In this document: positions 21,488 to 32,667 of the stretch, piece by piece | How the letters are laid out: each line of letters starts with the position of its first letter | Position numbering within the stretch: the first letter of the stretch is position 1 | Source: Mytilus galloprovincialis | Lineage: Eukaryota > Mollusca > Bivalvia > Mytilida > Mytilidae | NCBI RefSeq assembly: GCF_965363235.1 | Contig: NC_134840.1 | Coordinates: forward strand, 84,106,916-84,170,915 | Direction of reading: 5' to 3' | DNA length: 64,000 nt | Program-made: the position numbers and the translations under genes | Notes under the pieces: model-generated | What the model was told of the DNA's origin: nothing | Database searches by the model: none | The model's input: only the letters and a program-made list of their open reading frames with translations

Positions 21488-21787
21488 CATTACCTGTTGA
21501 AAACCGCAATCAACGGTGAACGAATTCGTTTGTTTATAGACTAAAATATCAACAATAAACATAAAACATAATGATTTATAGGTTGCAAACAAAAAATATT
21601 AACAGGTGAAATATGTTTTTTTTCCAAAAATTGTAAAAGAAACAAGTATGAGTCGTTAAACGCATCGTTGTGTACATTGGAAGCAAGAAAAGGTTGTAGA
21701 GGTCGTATGAATAAATAAATTTATACTGCACTCGTTCTATTTGAGCAGTCAAAATGCATTGATCGTATATTTCTATTTCACTAGAAC

Positions 21788-23212
21788 ACACCCGCGAAAT
21801 CGCGGGCATATACAGCTTGTGAACTGTTGTTGGATGATTTTTTGTAAAAGATATTATGTATGGAGAATTTCATAAAAGGTATCAAAAGCACTCTCTCTTT
21901 TTCCAAAGTCCGATATTTGTTTCCTTTCTGTTAAATTAAATTATTTTCGTGTTTCTGACCTTAGACCACAATTATTCTTCTCCTTTGCAACAATGAATCT
22001 TCTTGTAAAAGGCAAATCAAATTAAAAATTGGCACCGCTTCAAACATGTAATAAATGTAACTGCTTATATATAGACCATTATTTGCCTAATAAAATATGC
22101 TTCTAGGACAATCCATCAGTGCTATTTTTCTTTTGAGAGCCTTATTAACATACCAATGGTAGGATATGAATCTTGTATAAATGACTAAGACCGACTAAGG
22201 CTATTTGAGGGGTGGTCGGAGGGGTCCTGATCCCGAAATCCCGGGCTTAAAAACATGAAGTCCCAAGATTCAGAATTTAAAGAAATTCATATCCCGAAAT
22301 ACCGAAATCATTAAATATATTCCCGGATCCTGTAAGGATCAATCCCTAAATCCCGAGCTTATAAACACCCGATCCTGACGTTCCGAAAAAGGTCTTGCCC
22401 CCCTCTAATCTCTACCCTACCTTCATTTTTGCCAAATCACTACTTTCACTTTCAACAATAAATTGTTATGCCCCATTCATGGGCATTATGTTTTCTTTTC
22501 TGTGCATCCGTGCGTTCGTTCGTTCGTTTGTTCGTCCGTCTTTCCCGCTACTGGTTAAAGTTTTTGGTCGAGGTGGTTTTTGATGAAGTTGAAGTCCAAT
22601 CAACTCAAAACTAAGTAAATATAGTGCCTATGTGGCACCCGTGTACTATGGACACATTCATGTTTCCACATGTTTGACTTATTTTAATATATATGCAACT
22701 GGTATGACCCCTTAAATAGTAAACATTTCAAAGAAAACAGTAGACAGAATACAGAGAGTCTCTATATATATAATTAGTAGTATAATCGTAGTTTACATGT
22801 AGATAAACCCGAAAAATAATTGTCCTCTCTTTTTTTTTTTTTTTTTAAGGAGGTATAATAGTGGTTCTTGCGATCTAAACACCATGATATGGAGAACGCT
22901 CTGATTGGCTCATTTATGTTTCATTTTTGTTATCTTTCATACGATTGGTTGTTCTTGTGCAGGTTTCAAACCGGAAATCTTATCTATGACTAAAAGTCAG
23001 TCTGATTACGGAATCAATATCCGGACTCCTTTTTTGTCGTTTTTCTCCAAAAATAACTCAATCTGAATAATCATAAGAATGGATGACAAATGCGACTATG
23101 CATGTTACCTATAGAACACAGAGGCATGATGATTAATTTATCGTGGAAGGAAGAGAAGCGACACACAAAATGAGGTCTTCTCGTTTAATAGTATAGATAT
23201 ATAGTCACTGAC
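21788..23212. repeat. Interior of composite insertion: nested interspersed repeats
   Basis: Begins with a short hairpin 'cccgcgaaatcgcggg'. 22200-22395 is a repeat of 'atcccgaaatcccg' words. 22467-22661 is an inverted partial copy of the repeat at 18041. 22975-23207 matches 16990-17214. No gene is visible. Confidence 0.6.
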
Positions 23213-23775
23213 CTGATATCACTTTTCTTCATGAATATTTAAATAGAAATTGTCGAAATTATGTTTAATTATTCATAGGACCTCTTCAACATGTAAACAA
23301 CGATGCGTTTAACGACTTAAACTTGTTTCTTTTACAATTTTTGGGAAAACATATTTCACTTACTAATATTTTTTGTTTGCAACCTATAAATCATTATGTT
23401 TCATGTTTATTGTTGATATTTTAGTCTGTAAACAAACGAATTCGTTCACCATTGATTGCGGTTTTCAACTGGTAATGATGTACATTTCATCGTGTTGTAT
23501 ATTTCTCCGCCTGTGTGATATGAGGCCTTTTTAAAGGGGGATTTTCCTAATATTTAAATCAAATAAATAACATTAACCCACTAAACAACAATTGAAAATG
23601 TTTTTTTTTATATATTGCAGTATAAAGACAATAGTCAATGCACTATTATTGTCTATACAATTTCTGTTGAAATATTCATGAGGAAAAGTGATATTAGGTC
23701 AGTGACTGTATATGACATAGAAGGTCAACGCATTTTGACTGCTCAAATAGAACGAGTGCAGTATAAACAGTATAG

Positions 23776-24743
23776 TATGCATCAGAAAGACTTTCAGTTT
23801 TTACCTTCATGCAAATCAAATAATTTAAATGTCTGAGACTATGTTCGTATTAAGCTAACCTGGTTGTGGTGTAAATATTCTCGATACTGAAACTAAACTA
23901 TACTATGTTAACCTTCCTGTCAAGGCAGTGTACACTCTAAAATGTCTCGCCTAATTAATTATGCCTGAATTTATGTTGAAATAGATATGAGTAGAAGTGG
24001 TATGCCAATTAGACAACTCTCCACCCAAGTCACAATGTATGAAAAGTAAACAACTCTCCATCCAAGTCACAATGTATGAAAAGTAAACAATTATAGGTCA
24101 AAGTACAATAGTCAAAGTACAGCCTCCACACAGAGCATTGGCTAACACTGAACAACAAGCTATAAAGGGCCCCAGAATCACTAGTGTAAAACAATTCAAA
24201 CAGAAAAACCAAGACTAATCCATACACACAAAAAAAAAAAAAACAAGAAAGGATAAACACTTGTAAACCACAACAAACGACAACCCCTGAACAACAGGTG
24301 CAAACAAATGCAGATGAAAGTCTTTAATGTGAAGGTTTATACATAAACTTAACATTATCAAGGTCAGAGCCAAGTGAGTAAAATAAACCAAGCCAGACAA
24401 ACATGTACACCCTATAATCATTATATTCACCAAATATAGTGGTCCTGTTCCTAGCAGTGCCTGACATTCAACCACAAAATCAACATTGAGCAATAAGCCA
24501 TGAAATTGAGGCCAATGTAATATAAACACTGCCAGGCAGACATGGCTCATTGTTGAAGGCCGTACGGTTACCTAAAGTTGTTAATTTCTGTGTCATTTTG
24601 GTCTCTTGTAGACAGTTGTCTCTGGCATTGGCAATCATGCCACATCTTCTTTTTATATGTACAACTTTTTTTGTTCCATACACTAAATATAATAATTGAC
24701 CTATTGTTTATAATATCTGAGAACTAGATCAAACCATAATAGA
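23776..24743. repeat. Segmental duplication block R, copy 1, left part
   Basis: Collinear with 42185-43770 and 52078-53958. It lacks the retrotransposon tail found in the other two, showing uninterrupted 'ttcatgcaaatcaaata' at 23807-23823. It has a private tandem duplication of about 37 bp at 24012-24087. Known tail repeats lie in opposite orientations at 23996-24210 and 24545-24660. Confidence 0.85.
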
Positions 24744-26455
24744 GTACAAGTTATCATTTTGAACAAATTATAATTTGTACAAAAAAATTGTACAAATTAT
24801 AATTGGTATTTTGACTTTGTACAATATTACAGTACTTTGTACAAAAAGCGCTTGTACAAATTATAATTTGGACAAAATTTGACTAAAATTAACTTAAAAC
24901 GTGTACAATAATTTATCGTATTGTTTTTGTGCTAATAAAGTATTGATACACTATAGACACTTTTCAATGCGATTTGTAAGTCATATTGACTCATTTATAT
25001 TGACTTTATGTTATAAATTGAACTCCTATTAACTGGTCTTTCAAATGATCATTTGCAAAAGTAAAATTTGTAGTGTGCAATAAAATAACTAGCATTTGTT
25101 GATCAACATGATAAATTCTATCAAAAAATTTAGCAATTTCCTGAAAATAACACAACAAAGCACAAACATAGTAATACCAAAGACAAATTGCATGAGTTGA
25201 TTTCTATTTAAAGTAAAATCCAAAAAAGGCATTGGAGTTGCTTATCATTTACTTCATATTTTTCTTCTCAGTCTATGGTGCATTCCATATCCCCTAAAGC
25301 GGTAATGGGAGAGAGTTCACTGCACATATAATTACTGAACCAAAATCGTTATTGTCAAAATAAGTAAAAGTCCATGGTCGACCAAGACATCCGCAAAGTC
25401 AAGGATCTGTAGAGTGAGCAAATTCTGGTGTCATATGACACACAACAGTGGTCTGAAGGTTTGACTTCATCTTCTTTGCATAAGGAACTTTTGCCAAGTC
25501 TTGAAACAGAGGAAGATTTGAAGAAAGTGTTCAAAGAGGATAAAAAGAAAAAAAGTGAAATTGAAATTGATGGCACGGATGAAAACACAGATACTGAATT
25601 GGTAGAATTAGAAAGAGAACCTAACGATTCTGTAACTGGATAGTTAAACTGAATGAACTTGTACAACTATTGAAGTTGTATCAGAGGAAGTCGAAACTCC
25701 AATCATTCCTGCAAATTTTCTGGCCAACAAATCCAAGCGGATGTCCTATTAATTAAGAAATACAAAACGGAAACTGAGTGAATTATCTGTTGGAAACAAT
25801 GTTATCGTCCCAATTCCACAGTATGACCAAGCACAGACCAATTTGCGGAATATATATATACAAGGTTTTGTAGTGGAAGTAGGAAAATTTGGCTATCAGA
25901 TGGGGACAATAGTTGGTAATTTATCAGGAGTGTTATCGATCTATGAGTTTGACTGTCCCTTTGGTATCTTTCGCCCCTCCTTTTTAAGCAGAAACCAACT
26001 AGAATCTATTGATGACTCTTCTATGTCTGTTACACAAATTCCTGATTAACAACTTTCTCTTTCTTTCTTGCAAATGTAAAGGCGGTTGTAACAACTGGAA
26101 GTGTAAATGCAAAAAGCAGTATGTATTGTGTAATTCGAGGTCAATGCTTGCTCACCTGCTCCAACAAATACAAGTATTGTATTATAGTTTTGTATATACA
26201 GTTATCAGTGTGTTTCATATTGATTCGTAATTGATTTTTTTTATCATTTGATTTGAAAGATTATACCATGTTAAATATTGTACAAGTTATAAGTGAAATT
26301 AAGCCTGATTTTGTACAAATTATAATGTGTACAGGAAGATTTTGTACAGATTACAATTTGTACAAAGTCAAAATACAAATTATAATTTGTACATTTTTTT
26401 TGTACACATTATAATTTGTACAAAATGATAACTTGTACAAAATGATAACTTGTAC
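24744..26455 (+). mobile_element. DNA element with GTACAAATTATAATTTGTAC-rich inverted ends and broken ORF
   Basis: Both ends (24744-24900 and about 26270-26455) are inverted arrays of the palindromic word GTACAAATTATAATTTGTAC, with outermost 'gtacaagttatcattttg'. The interior has broken coding remains: an acidic 71-codon frame at 25428-25643 (LPSLETEEDLKKVF) and a cysteine-rich stretch near 26065-26150 (CKCKGGCNNWKCKCKKQYVL). The latter resembles the Cys-rich tails that follow integrase-like transposase cores in some animal elements. The family is not assigned; the copy is broken. A right-truncated copy lies at 43771-45186. Unit 3 lacks it. Confidence 0.6.
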
Positions 26456-26707
26456 ACAACATATGCATTTATTTTATTTCAATATACTTGACCTGTTGCT
26501 TAAATAGTATATAAGACACAAACCATGAACATTGACCAATGAACCACCAAAATGAGGTCAAGGTGAGATGATACCACGCAATCATTCCATACACCAAATA
26601 TAGAAGACCTATTGCATACAGTTTAAGAAAAACAGACCAAAACATAAAATCTTAACTTTAACAATTTGAACAATGACAATGAGGTCAAGGTCAGATAACA
26701 CCTTCAA
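26456..26707. repeat. Unit 1-unit 2 junction, repeat remnants
   Basis: Carries 'gaccaatgaaccaccaaaat' and 'accaaatatagaagacctat', words of a common interspersed repeat. The equivalent stretch is deleted at the next junction (45187). Confidence 0.5.
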
Positions 26708-27451
26708 GTTGGAAATGTACACCTTACAATCCTTCCATACACTAAACATACTAAATCATAATAAGAGAAAAAAATAACATTACAAGAGATCTCGACTTTT
26801 TTCTAGTAGCCAATGGACTATGAAAATAAGGTCAAGGACAATGGACATGTGACAGATGGAAACTTTGTTACATAAGGCATCGATATACAAAGTATGAAGC
26901 ATCCATTTCTTCCACCTTCTAAGGTATAAAGCTTTTAAGAAGTTAGTTAACACAGCCAACAACACCGCAGAATCAGTATCCCTTTTTTATTTTTGGAGCA
27001 GGAATTTCAGATGTTGAGAAATGTACACTGAATGCCGATAAAACAAACCAAAGATTTTCTTTACCGTGTCAGTTCAAAATCAATAATGCCCTCTTGGTTA
27101 GTACCTATATCTGCTGTACGATGATACACAGTGATTATCAGTTTTTACAAATGTAGATACCATGACCTACACCAAATATCTTTACAAATTTTTATTATAA
27201 AATTTTCTTCAACATAAATAAAATTGAAACAATAATCGTTATTTTTTTCTAAATATTTTATGAAAAAAATTATAGTCAACATACATTTTGTACATGTGTT
27301 AAAAACATCATAATACCTTTAAACAAAAATTTCTGATGATATCTGTATCTGTTTAAAATAAAAATAAAAATGTGACAGCTTGATAGCTTTTCTTTATTTT
27401 TATCATACAGTTTTAATTTTTAATTACTAGTTTTTTTCCAAGCATTTCATA

Positions 27452-27596
27452 GGCAGATCCAGGGGGTGGGGGTTCCGGGGGTTGGAACCCCCCCTTTTTT
27501 TGGCCACTCAATGCATTTGAATGGGGACATATAGTTGGAACCCCCCCTTTGTCCTGGGTTGGGTACCCCCCTTTTCAAAATGTCTAGATCCGCCCC
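27452..27596. mobile_element. GGCGGATCCAG MITE (P copy 2)
   Basis: Orthologous to 1778-1916. The ends here are 'ggcagatccag' and 'tctagatccgcccc'. Confidence 0.75.
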
Positions 27597-27719
27597 TTCA
27601 TTTTGAATTTGATACTTTTTCACAAATACATTTTTTTTTTTAAATGCTAATGTTAAGCTTTGTAAAAACAATTCAGTGTTCATCTACCTTGATAAATATA
27701 ATTATTTACACTGATATAA

Positions 27720-27937
27720 GGGGGTCTCATTGGGGGGTTCTGACCCCGGATCACGCTTACTGTTTTGTCAGATTCATGCATCCCGCTTATACTATATACC
27801 TAAGCAATTCTCATTGTAATTTCCCGTGTCCCGTTAGACCTTAATTCCCGTTTTCACGGCACAATAATTTGACTTTCCCATGTCACGCTTACGAAAAATC
27901 TGCAAACCCGCGTCAGACTTAGACCCCAATGAGACCC
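27720..27937. mobile_element. GGGTCTCATTGGGG MITE (P copy 2)
   Basis: Terminal inverted match 'gggtctcattgggg' / 'ccccaatgagaccc' around a C-rich interior with 'cacgcttac' words. Also at 46161-46362 (internally shortened) and 58846-59063. P copy 1 has the empty site 'tgatataataacaac' at 2031-2045. A TAA target duplication is possible because sequence on both sides ends in TAA. Confidence 0.8.
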
Positions 27938-28574
27938 ACATTAAATAACAACGAACAACTTTTAAAATATAAATGATACAAATGTGCACTTTAACTTTCA
28001 TACCTAAAACAATTATTATCATTTATGCAAAAACAAACAAACAATATCTTTTCCTTTAAATAGGTGCATGATAATGAAAAGATTTTTTTCTTTTTTCTTT
28101 TAAACAATGTAAAATCATGTTTTGAAAAAAATACATACAATTCAATGGTGAATACAAAGTACAAACACAAATTTAAAGCATGATGTTTGAACTCTTTATA
28201 TGAAATAAAACTTTCTATATTTATCAAACTCATTGAAAAAATGTAATTTTACTGAAATCTTCTCTTTTTTTCATTCCTTAAGGTAAAAATGTTCATTTAT
28301 AGCAATAAACATTTTGGATTTCCAATCTGATCTCGTTTCACCTGTTTTCTTTCTTTGACCAAAAGTGAGGTAATCATTTCAATAAATGTCTGAAAAAGTC
28401 AAAATTCTGAAGTATCCTTATCATACAAAGACATCAACTACTTTGAAAAGATTTGTCTAACTTTTAAATGTCATAATTATTGATGGTTATCAAATAATGT
28501 CATTCAAAAAGGACCATGACCCTAAACTAAGATACATTTTATCCAGACCACAAAATGTTTTACAATAACTAACA

Positions 28575-28850
28575 TGCGGCCATTTCCCCTTTTCACGTTT
28601 TCACGTTTTCTCCTTTCACTTTTCAAACGTGAAATCGGGAAATTGAGAAATTGAGATAATTGAGAAATCGGGAAATTGAGAAAGCAAAAACGTGAAATCA
28701 AGAAATTCATTTTGCGTTTTTGCTTTCTCCATTTCCGATTTCCCTATTTCTTGATTTCCCTATTTCCTGATTTCTCAATTTCTCGATTTCCCGATTTTGT
28801 GTTTGCAAAGTGAAGGAAGAAAACGCGAAATGGCCGCATCTGGCCACCAT
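28575..28850. mobile_element. Low-complexity foldback insertion (TGCGGCCATTTC ends)
   Basis: Ends 'tgcggccatttc' and 'gaaatggccgca' (28827-28838) are exact inverses, followed by 'tctggccaccat'. The interior is purine- or pyrimidine-biased short words (gaaattgaga, tttctcgatttccc) that fold back on each other. The other P blocks lack it (2650, 46990, 59750). It is related in style to 14805-15125. Confidence 0.75.
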
Positions 28851-28949
28851 AAACATATAAATGGTACAAATGTTTGCTATTTCTTTGTGCTTTCAAGCTC
28901 AGAAAATGTAATAGATAAAAATACAAATTGTAATCATTATTACACAATG

Positions 28950-29077
28950 TAATTTTAAACAAACTTTTGTAATTGTCAACACACATTGTAATTATAACTA
29001 CACATTGTAATTATAACTACTCATTGTAATTGTCACTACACATTGTAATTATCACCAAACATTGTCATTATCACCAA
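28950..29077. repeat. Minisatellite in CRIPT 3' UTR (copy 2)
   Basis: Same roughly 20-bp theme as in copy 1 with an extra 'attataactacacattgta' unit. Confidence 0.7.
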
Positions 29078-31559
29078 TCATACTGATGTCTGTCTGTAGT
29101 TCTTTGTCTCTATTATCTTTTTCCCACACATTGCACAAATACCTACAAAAAAACAGAAACTGGATTCATAATTTTTGCCATGCTGTTTGTTGTCAGTTTA
29201 TGAGTTTGAATGTCCTTTTGCATAAACTTTTTTGCATTTTAAATGACAATGTGGGCATGTTGTTTCAGTTTACTCCATCAATGAAGCATTATAAATTGTT
29301 ATTTTAAAATAAATGCAGATACATGGGAAACCATGCCATGCTCCCACCATCATGTGTCCTTGTTTGGTGAACCGTGAAAATATAAACATGTATACAAAGT
29401 TTCAAGCTGATGTGACCACAAATTCATTGAAAATAACCTTAACCAAAACCTAATACTGGATGGATTAACGGAAAAGAGGACAAATACACTACAAAATTAT
29501 TACTACTTGCTTGGAAACAATTATATATTAATGTTTTTTGGTATAACAAAATAAAGCAGAAACTTACCTTTCTTGTAAGCACATCCTAAAAACAAAAGAT
29601 AATAAATGCTATAAATATTATTCAAAGAAACAATGTAAAGCAAAACTTTCAAAGATAAACCTTATTCTATAATGGTTATATGAGATTATAGTTATTTTGA
29701 TATTCCATATGAAACAGGGAAAAAGAAATTTCATAAACTAAGTTACTGTTGCCGCAATTATTTCCGTTTGATTCAACCCAATTTGATATCAATCTTTAAG
29801 ATTATTAGGTGTTTAACTTTTTCCAATATTTAATTTGTGGTGATCTATTTTATTACAGTTGTGTTAAAAATCACAAAAAAAAATTGGTATGGAAATCAAA
29901 ATTGCTTTGTTTGAATCACTTTTGTTCTAAGAAAAGGTCATGTAAATATAACTGACTCCCTTGAAAAAATAGATTCTGTCTTCATAAGTTATCTATTTCT
30001 CTGAACAAGGTTTCATTACTTATAAAACACTGAAGAGTGAAATATTGACTCACCTTGACAATAATGAGATCCTTTCTGATGAACTGAAGATCTACATATT
30101 TTACACTTTGCAAATCCTTCATATGGAGCAAATCTGAAAAAATAATACATCAAAACTTAGTTATTCATAAACCTAGAAAAAATCAGAATAATTTAAAATA
30201 AGACTTCAAACAACTTATCTGTTAACCAAATTATGCAGTGTTATCCTAGCACATACTGCCAACCCTCCCGTTTTGATGAGCTCTGTTGCTATTATTACTA
30301 TAGCTCTTGAAAAAAGAACTACATGACTGTATAACAGATGTTGAATTATTGGTGAATAAATATACATTTCAAAATGAATTGGTTAGGGGCATTAGCACCT
30401 TACCCCTACTAAAATAACAAATACATAATTTGAATCTTTAAGGATTTGGTTAAATGTGCAAATAATAACTTATAGTCATATTACTTTCAACAACACCACT
30501 GACACATGTACAGCTCTGACATATCTGAGCACAAAACTATATGTGATATATTATACAAATTATCAATCATTTAAGAAGAAAACAAAAATTAAACAGCTGT
30601 TATTTCAATTTGTATAAATCATTATCATTCACCTGTTTTTCTTTGCTGTTAGAGCTTTGTTTTCTCCAATCTTTCTTCCTCCATCCTCTGAAAACAGTGA
30701 ATACAAAAATAAGAAACATTAGTCAATACTGTAATCCCAATTGAATTACATGTGTACATGTACTTTGGTGATGCAGTAGAAGATTAAGAATCATTTTCAT
30801 ATGACAGTGTGGACAAGACCATTTATTTGCAAACTCAGGTTATCAATTGAATGCCAGACTGGGTCAATTTGGTGAATGTTCATTTGTAATGCCCACTTGT
30901 CATATCATACATCATGTACATGTTATAATTATAGACATTTAAATTGTGGAGTCGCCAAGGCCTAAATTAATATTTTGTTTGTTTCCCAAATCCCTACCCT
31001 GCCAAGCAAGGTGTGGGTAGGTAGGTATGGAAATAATTCAATTTTTTTCCAAAAAGCTTGAACAATATTGAACGATGCAGCAAGCCTGAAAATCAGAAAG
31101 AATAAAATAATTTTCTACTTAGTGTTGACAATAAAATTTTATGTGTAGCACAGTTTTTGCAGGGTCGGTCGGGATTGGGGAAACAAATAATATTTAATTT
31201 TAAGCCCAACTGCATGTACTTTACTCTTTCCTTCTATTCAAATCCACAATGAAAGGCCTCTGACAGACTAAATAAGCATAATATCACTGTTATCAATAGC
31301 CAATGACAATTAATTTATAAAGGTAAATGATTCAGTATTATCACCAACATAAGTATTGCAGTTGGTCACGCTGTTATGAACATGATTCTATTTACCTACA
31401 CTTTATGATTATAATTAAAAATACCAGTCATGACAGTGATCTAATAATAATATGATATCATAATTGAGCATGTTAAATGACTATGCAACTAACCAGTTAT
31501 GTTTCTGGCTCCTGTTTTCCATGGGTCTGGTGTTATTACTTTTCCAAGTTTCTTCTCAC
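29078..31559 (-). pseudogene. CRIPT: CRIPT copy 2, exons 2-6, first exon not found
   Basis: Exons at 31494-31559, 30633-30687, 30054-30133, 29568-29585 and 29078-29142 keep all phases and GT-AG borders. Together they would code from residue 6 to the QTSV end. The first exon (MVCEK) should lie upstream, but the block ends at 32667 and I found no equivalent between there and 38320. One substitution stands out: the third exon starts AGGATGG, giving EDG where copies 1 and 4 have EGG. All CxxC pairs of the preserved part are intact, so a copy rescued by another first exon is conceivable. Confidence 0.8.
30959..31206. mobile_element. MITE with about 45-bp inverted ends and CAA duplication
   Basis: Ends 'ggcctaaattaatatt' and the inverse of 'aatatttaattttaagcc', both followed inward by 'gtttccc' and 'cctaccctgc'-like words. 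CAA flanks it (30956-30958, 31207-31209). Empty sites with a single CAA are at 4818-4820 and 61868-61870. A 3-bp duplication suggests PIF/Harbinger-like transposition. It lies in a CRIPT intron. Confidence 0.82.
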
Positions 31560-31711
31560 CTTTAATATAAACAAAAACATTCAAAAATATTTGTACATAC
31601 AATCTAAAAAGCATAATAAATCATCTTGTCAAATAAGGTTTTTATTTCTTGCCAGCAAGCTGAAAGGAACTGATTTTATGATATAGCTTTCATACTATTT
31701 AATGAATCCAT

Positions 31712-32667
31712 GACAAATTGCCCATCTGGCAGAACGCCTTACTTTTTCACCAACTCGCCCCACTTCCTGAAAAATCACCCCACTTTGGTTTACCAACTCG
31801 CCCCAATTATGAAAAAGGTTAAAATCCCTTTGAAATTAGGTTGGATAACTCCATTTATGAAAATGGTAAAAATCCCTCTGAAATAAAGGTCTGCCAACTC
31901 GCCCCACTTGTGAAAATAGATAAATCCTGATGAACTTAGTAATGCCCCACTTGATGCAAAAGATGCGATCCTGTATGTTGTGTATCTATGTTCCTGTCTC
32001 ACTCATAAATAAAATCAATACCTACGAAAGCCTTAGATAAACATGCTTTTCCCGTTTGAATGGTTTTACACTAGTCATTTTGTGGCCATTTTTTAGCTTG
32101 CTGTTCGGTGTAAGCCAAGCTCCCTATTGAAGAACGTACTAAAGGGAGAAGGTTTAGTACCATTAAAAGGTTTAATCCCGCTGCAAATGTTTGCACATGT
32201 CCTAAGTCAGGAATCTTATGTACAATAGTTGTCGTCTGTTTACGTAGTTCATACGTGTTTCTCGGTTTTGTATAGATTAGAACGTTAGTTTTCCCGTTTG
32301 AATGGTTATATACTACATAGTAATGTTTGAGGCCCTTTATAGCTGCTGTTCAATGTGAGTCAATGCTCTGTGTTGAAGGCCGTACTTTGACCTATAATGG
32401 TTTTTCTTTTACAAATAGTTATGACTTGAATGGAGAGTTGTCTCATTGTCACTCATACCACATCTTCTTATATATCTATTTTGAGTTCTTTTCTGCTAGT
32501 TGAAATAAAGCAGTTCTGAAGAAGTGAGTATCAGTATTTCTGTGACGTGAATGCAAACTAGCCACTTGTGAAAAATAGATAAATACTGATTAATTAAGTC
32601 TTGCCAACTCGTCTAACGTATAAAAAATGGAAAAGTCCCGATGAAATTAGAGTCATACCACCGCATA
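31712..32667. mobile_element. Left part of AGTGGGGC inverted-array element (P copy 2)
   Basis: Begins 'gacaaattgccc' and contains repeats of 'ccaactcgccccactt' followed by sequence shared with 600-890 and a tail repeat (32340-32470). The full element is at 62370-63299. Here the right arm is missing because the duplication ends within it. Confidence 0.65.

Larger units (their letters stand above)
20923..23775. mobile_element. Composite inverted-repeat insertion between Q1 and R1
   Basis: In units 2 and 3 'aaaaaaggaaaacagtaata' runs straight into the R block (42171-42190 and about 52068). In unit 1 about 2.85 kb intervenes. Its flanks are inverted copies: 21041-21750 (excluding a nested foldback) against 23213-23640, sharing 'aggcctcatatcacac' and 'ttgcaacctataaatcatta' on opposite strands. 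A third copy of the arm is at 54655-55125. The ends carry 'tactgcactcgttctatttg' words. No transposase is visible. The arrangement is not simply symmetric, so later rearrangement is likely. Confidence 0.7.
26708..32667. repeat. Segmental duplication block P, copy 2
   Basis: Collinear with copies 1, 3 and 4. Private insertions are at 28575-28850 and 30959-31206. It shares the 27720 element with copies 3 and 4, and lacks the AGTATC-flanked insertion of copies 1 and 4. Homology to copy 4 ends at 'cataccaccgcatag' (32667), inside an inverted-repeat element. Confidence 0.9.

Noticed and set aside
21788-23212. Helitron assignment for the CCCGCGAAATCGCGGG-starting interior
   Set aside because: The hairpin is not near a CTRR 3' end and no Rep/helicase remains are visible.
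24030-24683. Overlapping minus-strand frames of 67-111 codons
   Set aside because: Low-complexity translations of tail repeats; counterparts in the other R blocks have different frames and lengths.
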